A stretch of 64,000 nucleotides of DNA from CAWVSB01 sp046710535 (GTDB lineage: Bacteria > Pseudomonadota > Gammaproteobacteria > Pseudomonadales > CAWVSB01). The stretch is taken from contig JBKEHH010000002.1 of the NCBI GenBank assembly GCA_046710535.1, positions 62,001 to 126,000 on the forward strand. The letters are read 5' to 3'. Below the pieces are notes generated by a model. It was not told the origin of the DNA. It was given only the letters and a program-made list of their open reading frames with translations, and made no database searches. Of this stretch, positions 44,524-51,243 are shown in pieces; the first letter of the stretch is position 1, and each line of letters starts with the position of its first letter. Both the position numbers and the translations under genes were made by a program.

Positions 44524-45513
44524 ATGCGAGATACCAAACCATTATTACTGCCAACCGCGTTTCCGGCGATTAAACGCGCTAGCTTAGATACGCTGCAAGT
44601 GAACTTAGGTTATTTATGCAATATGACTTGTATGCATTGCCATGTAAATGCAGGTCCAACTCGTACTGAGATAATGACGCTTGATGTAATTGAGTCGATC
44701 ATCGATTTCATTCGTGAACATGCTATTACTACTTTGGATTTAACTGGCGGCGCACCAGAAATGAACCCGCATTTCAGATATTTGGTTGAGCAGGCGCGAG
44801 GCATGGGTGTGGCAGTCATAGACCGCTGCAATTTAACCATTCTACTCGAGGATGGTTATGAAGGCTTAGCTGAGTTTTTAGCGGCTCAGCAAGTGATAAT
44901 TTCGGCCTCCTTGCCCTGTTATGAAGAAGAAAATGTTGAGCAGCAGCGGGGTAAAGGTGCTTATTCAGACAGTATTACGGCATTGAAAAAGCTAAACAAA
45001 CTAGGCTATGGGCGACGTCCAGAGTTGGTGCTTGATTTAGTGTATAACCCAACGGGCGCAGTCTTGCCGCCGCCCCAAGAAGGGCTGCAAAGTGATTACA
45101 AACGAGAGCTAAAAAAACGCTTTGATATCGATTTTGACGGTTTATTAACCATCACTAATATGCCCATCAGCCGCTTTGGTAGTGTGTTATTGGCGCATAA
45201 TCAATTCGATGATTATCTAAATTTATTAAAAGACAACTTTAGCCAAAGTAATTTAGCAACGCTTATGTGTAAGTCACTACTGAGCGTCGATTGGCAAGGT
45301 TATGTTTATGATTGTGATTTTAATCAGATGTTAGACATGCCATTAGTAGCACCGCTTAGTGCGACAGGACTATTAGCCAGTGACAAGAAAAAACTACATA
45401 TAAGCGAGCTGGCGGGCAATACCAAAGACTGGCCGATAGCGATAGGTGAGCATTGTTATGGCTGCACTGCTGGCCAAGGTAGCAGTTGTGGCGGAGCATT
45501 GGACGTAGCCTAA
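44524..45513 (+). CDS. arsS: Arsenosugar biosynthesis radical SAM protein ArsS
   Basis: Radical S-adenosylmethionine enzyme of 329 residues. The iron-sulfur cluster cysteines are C32, C36 and C39 in LGYLCNMTCMHCHVNAGPTR; the C-terminal DUF3641 part has YVYDCDFNQMLDMP and HCYGCTAGQGSSCGG. Family members (TIGR04167 type) make the 5'-deoxyadenosyl-arsenic bond of arsenosugars, some as selenoproteins; this copy uses Cys. The next gene starts 1 base after the stop and the third 9 bases later. The arsenite methyltransferase ArsM of the pathway is not in this window. Confidence 0.92.
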   Translation: MRDTKPLLLPTAFPAIKRASLDTLQVNLGYLCNMTCMHCHVNAGPTRTEIMTLDVIESIIDFIREHAITTLDLTGGAPEMNPHFRYLVEQARGMGVAVIDRCNLTILLEDGYEGLAEFLAAQQVIISASLPCYEEENVEQQRGKGAYSDSITALKKLNKLGYGRRPELVLDLVYNPTGAVLPPPQEGLQSDYKRELKKRFDIDFDGLLTITNMPISRFGSVLLAHNQFDDYLNLLKDNFSQSNLATLMCKSLLSVDWQGYVYDCDFNQMLDMPLVAPLSATGLLASDKKKLHISELAGNTKDWPIAIGEHCYGCTAGQGSSCGGALDVA

Positions 45514-46182
45514 ATGCGTCTATCGGTAATTATTCCAGTACTCAATGAGCAAGAAAACGTTGCTCGCCTGCTTACGCAATTGGCACCGCTGCAAAGTAAA
45601 GATTGTGAGTTAATCGTTGTAGATGGCGGCAGTAGTGATGCCTCTGTCGTCAATGCCGCTAGCGCCAATAAATTATTAGCATCCCAACCCGGTAGGGCCG
45701 TGCAAATGAATGTTGGTGCCGCTCAAGCCAGTGGCGAGATGCTATGGTTTTTGCATGCGGATTCGTTATTTGACGGTGATATTAGTAGTTATGTCGATAG
45801 AGTTACTACTAGTCAGTCATGGGGTTTTTTCTGTATTAAACTCGATGGTAGACATGTTTTTTTTAGAGTGATAGAACGAATGATTAATTTACGCTCGTCA
45901 CTTACCAATGTAGGTACGGGCGATCAAGGTATGTTTGTCTGTCGTAATTTATTTGACAGTGTCGGTGGCTTTCAAACTATTCCCCTAATGGAAGATGTGG
46001 CCTTGAGTAAAAGTTTAAAGCACTTAGCTAATGCCAATGTAATAAGTATTAGTAAAATTATTACCTCCAGTAGGCGCTGGCAGCAGCGCGGTATTTTAAC
46101 TACCGTATTACTTATGTGGTCGCTGCGCTTACAGTATTTTTTAGGCGTATCGCCCGCTCGCTTGGCAGAGAAATATCGCTGA
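45514..46182 (+). CDS. Arsenosugar biosynthesis family 2 glycosyltransferase (TIGR04283 type)
   Basis: Glycosyltransferase of 222 residues. It has the GT2 opening LSVIIPVLNEQENVARLL, the nucleotide-binding ELIVVDGGSSDAS, the diphosphate/metal ligand WFLHADS (HAD variant of DxD) and the acceptor-side GTGDQGMFVCRNLFDSVGGF, EDV pattern. It follows arsS by one base and precedes the TIGR04282 gene by 9 bases. The three genes match the known arsS-linked pair of glycosyltransferases, whose sugar donor is not settled. Confidence 0.92.
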   Translation: MRLSVIIPVLNEQENVARLLTQLAPLQSKDCELIVVDGGSSDASVVNAASANKLLASQPGRAVQMNVGAAQASGEMLWFLHADSLFDGDISSYVDRVTTSQSWGFFCIKLDGRHVFFRVIERMINLRSSLTNVGTGDQGMFVCRNLFDSVGGFQTIPLMEDVALSKSLKHLANANVISISKIITSSRRWQQRGILTTVLLMWSLRLQYFLGVSPARLAEKYR

Positions 46183-46191
46183 GAAAATGGC

Positions 46192-46803
46192 ATGAAAGAT
46201 ATTATTGAAATCTTACTATTTGCAAAAGCGCCTGAAACCGGGAAAGTTAAAACTCGTTTGTTGCCACACTTGTCACCAGTGCGAGCGGCGCGGTTATACC
46301 AGCTGTTGTTAGACAAAGTGGTCGCCAATATTGCTGCTGCTAAGTTGCCGATAGCGCTGTGGAGAACAGGTGATTTAGATCACCCCTGTTGGGGAGCGTA
46401 CGCTAATAATTCCTTGGTAAATTTATATGAGCAACCCGATGGCGATTTAGGTGAACGGATGAAATATGCTGCGTTAAAAGGTTTAAATAGCTCTGATAAG
46501 GTGGTGTTAATTGGCGCTGACTGCATTGAGGTCGACAAAGCCTATTTAGATTTGGCAGTTAATAAACTAGACACTGTTGATGCCGTCATCGGTCCAGCTA
46601 CTGACGGCGGGTATGTGTTGCTGGCGTTGAAAGCGGTAGATGATGAAATATTTTGTAATATAGATTGGGGTAGTGAAAAAGTCTTAGCCCAAACGCTAGC
46701 AAAAATGGATATGCTAAATTGGCGCTATGAACTACTTGCCCCGCTAAGCGATATTGATAGGCCAGAAGATTTAGCTAACTTAAGCGGTATTGGCGACTGG
46801 TAA
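46192..46803 (+). CDS. Arsenosugar biosynthesis protein (TIGR04282 type glycosyltransferase-like)
   Basis: Protein of 203 residues with a nucleotidyl-diphospho-sugar transferase fold. The start has LLFAKAPETGKVKTRLLPHL (a G..K.R.L nucleotidyl loop), then LIGADCIEVDKAYLDLA with the metal Asp, and the TDGGYVLLALK motif. TIGR04282 proteins accompany ArsS and the TIGR04283 glycosyltransferase; the enzymatic step is not proven. It completes the arsS operon and its end overlaps the convergent gene by 24 bases. Confidence 0.92.
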   Translation: MKDIIEILLFAKAPETGKVKTRLLPHLSPVRAARLYQLLLDKVVANIAAAKLPIALWRTGDLDHPCWGAYANNSLVNLYEQPDGDLGERMKYAALKGLNSSDKVVLIGADCIEVDKAYLDLAVNKLDTVDAVIGPATDGGYVLLALKAVDDEIFCNIDWGSEKVLAQTLAKMDMLNWRYELLAPLSDIDRPEDLANLSGIGDW

Positions 46804-47232
46804 ATGCCAATTAGCGTTGTTGCCTTTGTGAAAATAATGCTGCCAAAAGCTTGCCAATGTGTCGTCCATAGCTTGTTCTGGTAATACCTCTTCAGCCATT
46901 TCGTAAATTATCCAAGCTATTGCTGTCGCATAGGCTGGGTTTTCTTCAAGTTCTTCATCTGGATTTTGTAAAAAGCGTTGTCGACTAGCGAGGCTGCGAA
47001 TTTTACTGGCAAGTTCTGGCTGGTAGGCGAGATATTTATCCCATGCTTGGCGATGTTGCGTGCTAGTAATGCCGTAGACGCCTATGGCGCCATTTGCTGT
47101 GTGGGAGTTCATGTCGGTTTCTGACAACGCTGTTCCAAGCAATAGTTTTATTGCACTGCTGGATTTCACATTAAGGCAAGAAAGGGTAGGACGAATTACT
47201 AAGTGTTCAAAAACACTGCACCTTCCACTCAT
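46780..47232 (-). CDS. Conserved hypothetical protein, possible lysozyme-like helical fold
   Basis: Protein of about 150 residues, starting at ATG 47232 with GGGGAG upstream (a TTG at 47238 is in frame but badly placed). The central pattern KLLLGTALSETDMNSHTANGAIGVYGI resembles the Glu-containing opening of lytic transglycosylase/lysozyme folds, and the C-terminal half is helical and acidic. I cannot name a family with confidence. No signal peptide is evident, which counts against a secreted enzyme. It is convergent with the arsenosugar operon. Confidence 0.6.
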   Translation of the reverse strand: MSGRCSVFEHLVIRPTLSCLNVKSSSAIKLLLGTALSETDMNSHTANGAIGVYGITSTQHRQAWDKYLAYQPELASKIRSLASRQRFLQNPDEELEENPAYATAIAWIIYEMAEEVLPEQAMDDTLASFWQHYFHKGNNANWHLPVANTA

Positions 47233-47483
47233 AACCAACTCCCCGTTGGTAAGAAAATGAGGCTAAAACCATTAGTTTAAGAATATGACTTAAAGCAACG
47301 GTTTTTAGCAAGGCTGACTACTATTTAATCAGCTCTTGGATGTTTAGTTTCCTCTTTTGAAACAAAAAAGCAAGTATTTTTAGTGACTTAGCGCCTTCTT
47401 CTAATGTGATCTAGTGAAGTTAGCGCTATTTAGTTGGATTTTATAGGTTAATTCAATGAGATTCTCATCAAATTATAGCTCAG

Positions 47484-47909
47484 TCAGTAAATATCGGAGC
47501 GAAACCCATATCCAATAAAACGACTGTTGCGCACATAATACAGATAATTATAACCATCCCAACTGCAATCATTGCACTGGTAAAAAAAGCTTTGCTCAGC
47601 GGGTATTTTCATCACAATAGGAATACCCTTGTAAAGTAGGTAAACGCTTTGAGTTATAGCCAGCAGGGCGGCAAGAATAACGCCAACCAGCATTCCAAAG
47701 ATACCCCATACAACGGTAATAATTGAAAATTGGCGGACAACCTTATAATTGTATTTCGGATGATCTAGCGTACTTGAAAGCGTGCCTATTGATACTATCC
47801 TGCGTTCTTTAAAGGTGTTACTGCTAATGTGGTCAAGCCTGACAATATTCGCGTGTATTTGGCTATTATGGATGCTATTTTCTATTCTTTGCTGAAACTT
47901 TGCTTTGAT
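47484..47909 (-). pseudogene. Membrane protein ORF without a usable start codon
   Basis: The frame ending TGA/TAA at 47484 is open back to 47909 but contains no ATG, GTG or TTG upstream of 47693. The upstream part reads as real protein: RIENSIHNSQIHANIVRLDH and IVSIGTLSSTLDHPKYNYKV, then a helix SIITVVWGIFGMLVGVILAA continuing in frame. The ATG at 47693 would start inside that helix, which is odd. The most likely reading is a gene that lost its start or its first part to a stop at 47910-47912. The C-terminal YQCNDCSWDGYNYLYYV part is of unknown function. Confidence 0.6.
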
Positions 47910-48028
47910 TTAAATCAACTTCAATTAGGACTAATTGTGCAGATGATTTACTAATGAATCAAGTATACTCAGTATCATCAGCGCTTATTAAAACAAGCAT
48001 AATTTTCCGCAAAACAAGTAGGGTTAAA

Positions 48029-48262
48029 ATGAACGACGAACTATTGCAACTGCGCCAACAAATAGCCGATCTACAAGAAAAAATGGCATATCAAGAAGTT
48101 GGGCATGCAGTATTGGAAAAAGAATTAGTTGCTCAGCAAGTCGCTATTAATAAGCAAGATCGAATCATTGCAGAGCTGTTTGAGAGAGTGAAAGAATTAA
48201 GATCTGAGACTGGGGGGCAAGGAGGAGGGCAGCAAGTAGAACCGCCCCCACCACATTACTAA
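48029..48262 (+). CDS. slyX: SlyX family protein
   Basis: Small coiled-coil protein of 77 residues. The SlyX pattern is complete: LLQLRQQIADLQEKMAYQEV and LEKELVAQQVAINKQDRIIA, with a C-terminal Pro-rich end VEPPPPHY. ATG at 48029 is preferred; the upstream in-frame ATG at 47954 adds residues without homology. SlyX affects lysis by phage phiX174 when lost in E. coli; its cellular role is unknown. It is convergent with the cold-shock domain protein gene with one base between. Confidence 0.92.
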   Translation: MNDELLQLRQQIADLQEKMAYQEVGHAVLEKELVAQQVAINKQDRIIAELFERVKELRSETGGQGGGQQVEPPPPHY

Positions 48263-48263
48263 A

Positions 48264-48683
48264 TTAGCTGCCTTCTACAACAACTGCATCGGCATATAGG
48301 CCTTTTTCGTTTTCTTCTAGGCTAAAGCTCACGCGCTGACCTGGTGCAAGCTTGCGTCTGTTGCCATCTAAAGAACGTTGGTGAACAAATACATCGTCAC
48401 CGTTATCACAGGTAATAAACCCAAAACCTTTATTAGGATTAAACCATTTTACGCTGCCAGTCTGTTGACCAGAACTGCTTGAGCCAAAGCTAATAGACGA
48501 AACGAGGTCTAAAATAGTGTCTGCCAACGGTGCCATAATTAAAGTAGCAGTAACTGCGCCAATAAATAGTGCAATAGTTAGTAGGTCTTGTGGGAAAGCC
48601 CATACAGCGGCTGAGTCAGATAAAAAACCGGCTAATAACACGGCTGCAATTGAGCCTAAAAGCCATTGAATAAATGTTTGCAT
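48264..48683 (-). CDS. Membrane-anchored cold-shock domain protein
   Basis: Protein of 139 residues with two N-terminal hydrophobic helices (WLLGSIAAVLLAGFLSDSAA, LLTIALFIGAVTATLIMA) and a C-terminal cold-shock domain. The CSD carries RNP1-like KGFGFI and RNP2-like VFVHQRSL: GSVKWFNPNKGFGFITCDNG, GDDVFVHQ. Most CSD proteins are soluble and 70 residues long; here the domain is held at the inner membrane with its nucleic-acid-binding face presumably cytoplasmic. The combination is uncommon but seen in some marine proteobacteria. Confidence 0.88.
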   Translation of the reverse strand: MQTFIQWLLGSIAAVLLAGFLSDSAAVWAFPQDLLTIALFIGAVTATLIMAPLADTILDLVSSISFGSSSSGQQTGSVKWFNPNKGFGFITCDNGDDVFVHQRSLDGNRRKLAPGQRVSFSLEENEKGLYADAVVVEGS

Positions 48684-48868
48684 GAAAAAATCTCTAAATT
48701 TATGAAAATGTACCTGACTAGCGCTAAAATGCAGCTAACTCAGCAGGTAACTTTAGCACATATATAGTGCTAAATGCGCTATTTGATAGTTTTGTTAATC
48801 ACCAATTCAGCTATTAATGGTCTAATCGCCTTCCTTAATTTATTTAACTGAGTAGTTATAGATTTATT

Positions 48869-49132
48869 ATGTTTGATAATACTGTTTTCGGATATTTCAT
48901 TATTGCTGTAGTGTTCACCTTGACCCCGACAGGAGTCGCAGCAGCCAGTGAGCGGGATATTGATATCGCGCGGCAGGTGATTGAGCAAAGTGTTAATGGA
49001 AAAGTTCTTTCGATGGAACAGATTAAAACTAATAAAGTGCTGGTTAATTATCGCTTTACAGTATTGACAGATTCAGGTGTTGTACGAATATTCATCGTTA
49101 GCCAAGCCGGCGAAGTGATTAAAGAAGTTTAG
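48869..49132 (+). CDS. PepSY-domain periplasmic protein
   Basis: Protein of 87 residues with a signal peptide (TLTPTGVAAA) and one PepSY-like module: ARQVIEQSVNGKVLSMEQIK followed by NYRFTVLTDSGVVRIFIVSQ and AGEVIKEV. PepSY domains may inhibit proteases or sense ligands. It precedes a response regulator by 9 bases and a histidine kinase overlaps that regulator, so it is probably the periplasmic accessory of a PhoPQ-like two-component system, a frequent arrangement. Confidence 0.85.
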   Translation: MFDNTVFGYFIIAVVFTLTPTGVAAASERDIDIARQVIEQSVNGKVLSMEQIKTNKVLVNYRFTVLTDSGVVRIFIVSQAGEVIKEV

Positions 49133-49141
49133 GGGAATGCA

Positions 49142-49825
49142 GTGCGGTTACTGGTTGTTGAAGATGAAGATTTTTTGCGTAATCAGCTCAAATCTACCTT
49201 AGAAAAAGAAGGTTATGTGGTAGATGTTGCTGCCGATGGTGAGGATGCGCTTTATTACGGTCGTGAGTTTCCTATTGACTTAGCAATCATTGATTTGGGC
49301 TTGCCTAAAATTGATGGTATTGATGTTATTCGCCAACTGCGAAAGGATGGCTGTCAGTATCCCATACTTATTTTAACCGCGCGTGGGGGCTGGCAAGAAA
49401 AAGTTGATGGTTTAGATGCCGGTGCCGACGATTATTTAGTTAAGCCATTTCACAATGAAGAGCTACTCGCTCGTCTCAATGCTTTGGTTAGGCGTTCACG
49501 AGGTTTCTCTGCGCCCCAACTAAGTTTTGGTCATGTCGTGTTAGACACAAGCGCTAAGAAAGTTTTGCTGCTGGGTGAGCCGGTTGTATTAACCGCTTAT
49601 GAATACAAAGTACTTGAGTATTTGATGTTAAACCCCGGTAAAGCGATATCAAAAGCCGAGTTGGTAGATCACATCTATGACGAAGAGACTGAGCGCGATA
49701 GTAGCGTGGTAGAGGTGTTCATTCGTCGTCTGCGAATTAAACTAGATCCAGATGAATCGCTTAAACCAATTGAGACAGTTAGAGGTTTAGGCTATCGGTT
49801 TACTCTTACGGCGAGTGATGCGTAA
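49142..49825 (+). CDS. OmpR/PhoP family response regulator
   Basis: DNA-binding regulator of 227 residues. The receiver domain has the acid pocket E7/D8, the phospho-acceptor D51 in LAIIDLGLPKIDG, T in ILTARGG and K near 101. The C-terminal winged-helix domain ends VEVFIRRLRIKLDPDESLKP and TVRGLGYRF. The start is GTG. It overlaps the sensor kinase gene by 8 to 11 bases. The layout PepSY-regulator-kinase matches PhoP/QseB-like systems; the signal may be divalent cations or envelope stress, inferred. Confidence 0.93.
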   Translation: MRLLVVEDEDFLRNQLKSTLEKEGYVVDVAADGEDALYYGREFPIDLAIIDLGLPKIDGIDVIRQLRKDGCQYPILILTARGGWQEKVDGLDAGADDYLVKPFHNEELLARLNALVRRSRGFSAPQLSFGHVVLDTSAKKVLLLGEPVVLTAYEYKVLEYLMLNPGKAISKAELVDHIYDEETERDSSVVEVFIRRLRIKLDPDESLKPIETVRGLGYRFTLTASDA

Positions 49826-51176
49826 GGAATATAGCCTAGCGCGACGGTCGCAACTGGTTGTTGCGAGCGTTTTAATATTTGCGCTGGGCGCTGTTGGTGT
49901 AACGCTTGATCGCTCCTTTACTGCTAGTGTTGAAAAAGCAGCTATCGATCGACTAGATTTACAGCTTTATGCCTTGCTTGGTTCGGTTAAAATAAGCGAT
50001 GGCGGGCTAGAGCTTCCCACCTATCTAGCCATGCAGCAATTTAATGATGTTAACTCTGGGCTCTATGCTGTCGTGCTTAACTATGACGGTGAAGTGGAAT
50101 GGGCATCATCATCGATTCAATACGCAGATACCTTTTTGTCTAATAGCAATATGCTGTTGCCTGGGCGCGGGAAAAAAGTGATCAGCATAGGAGACGATAG
50201 TATCGAACCTTTGTTTATGCTCAGTTACGGCGTTGCATGGGAAACGGTTGGCCAGCTAAAAGACTACGTTGTGGTAGTAGGCGAAAGCATGAGCAGCTAT
50301 AACGATTTGGTGCTGTCTTATCGACAAACTTTGTGGAGCTTGCTCTGCGTTGCGGGCTTATTTTTATTGTTGATTCAGCTTTTTGTGCTGCACTATATGC
50401 TTAATCCGTTAAGGCATATTGTTAGTGACCTGCTTGATATTCAAGACGGGCGGAGAGAAAGTTTAGGTGAAAATTTTCCTGAAGAGTTAAGTTCGCTTAT
50501 TACTAGCGTCAATGATTTAGTTGACTATGAAGCCAAACAAAAAGAATATTATCGTAATAATTTAGCTAATCTTGCGCACAGTTTAAAAACGCCGTTAGCA
50601 GTCTTACGTGCGGGTATATCAGAGCCAAATTTGGATCAGTTGCGGGGCGATTTTTCCATCCAGATAGATAATTTAAACCAATTGGTTAGTTATCAGTTGC
50701 AGCGCTCGATTATTCCAAGCGGTAAGTTGATGTCTAAGCCAGTGCAGCTGCTCACTGTTGTTAGCAAGCTACGCCGTACTTTGGACAAAGTGTATGCCGC
50801 TAAGCAGTTACAAATTATCGTTGATATCGACAGTGTAGAAAATTTTTATGGTGATGAGCACGATATATATGAAGTGCTTGGTAACCTTATGGAAAATGCC
50901 TGCAAATATACCGATACCAAAGTTTTCGTTTCTACTGAATCAACGCCGGGTCATAAAAAGAAAAAGCAATGTTGTATTATTGTCGAAGATGACGGCTCAG
51001 GTATTCCGCCTGACGAAGTGGAAAGTGCATTGTCGAGAGGGGTGCGCTTGGATAGTCAGAATCATGGTCAGGGTATAGGCTTGGCGATGGTGGCAGATTT
51101 GGTCGAGGGCTATAAAGGCGAGATAAAAATTGAAAAATCTGAGTTAGGTGGTTGCCGGTTTATTGTTGTTATTTGA
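49818..51176 (+). CDS. Sensor histidine kinase (PhoQ-like)
   Basis: Inner-membrane sensor of about 452 residues. An N-terminal membrane helix (SQLVVASVLIFALGAVGVTL) is followed by a periplasmic region, a second helix (LLCVAGLFLLLIQLFVLHYM), a HAMP-like linker and the dimerisation box ANLAHSLKTPLAVLRAG with the phospho-His. The ATPase domain has the N box NLMENACKYTD, G1 VEDDGSGIPPDE and G2 GQGIGLAMVADLV. ATG at 49818 is preferred over GTG at 49815; both overlap the regulator's end. It pairs with the regulator just upstream. Confidence 0.93.
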   Translation: MRKEYSLARRSQLVVASVLIFALGAVGVTLDRSFTASVEKAAIDRLDLQLYALLGSVKISDGGLELPTYLAMQQFNDVNSGLYAVVLNYDGEVEWASSSIQYADTFLSNSNMLLPGRGKKVISIGDDSIEPLFMLSYGVAWETVGQLKDYVVVVGESMSSYNDLVLSYRQTLWSLLCVAGLFLLLIQLFVLHYMLNPLRHIVSDLLDIQDGRRESLGENFPEELSSLITSVNDLVDYEAKQKEYYRNNLANLAHSLKTPLAVLRAGISEPNLDQLRGDFSIQIDNLNQLVSYQLQRSIIPSGKLMSKPVQLLTVVSKLRRTLDKVYAAKQLQIIVDIDSVENFYGDEHDIYEVLGNLMENACKYTDTKVFVSTESTPGHKKKKQCCIIVEDDGSGIPPDEVESALSRGVRLDSQNHGQGIGLAMVADLVEGYKGEIKIEKSELGGCRFIVVI

Positions 51177-51191
51177 CTCTGTTACTAACCC

Positions 51192-51228
51192 AAAAAGCCT
51201 GCGCTAGTTAATCTAATGCAGGCTTTTT
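51192..51228. terminator. Bidirectional rho-independent terminator
   Basis: AAAAAGCCTGC and GCAGGCTTTTT arms with a longer loop lie between the convergent sensor kinase and valS genes. Confidence 0.88.
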
Positions 51229-51243
51229 ATCTACTTTTAACTA

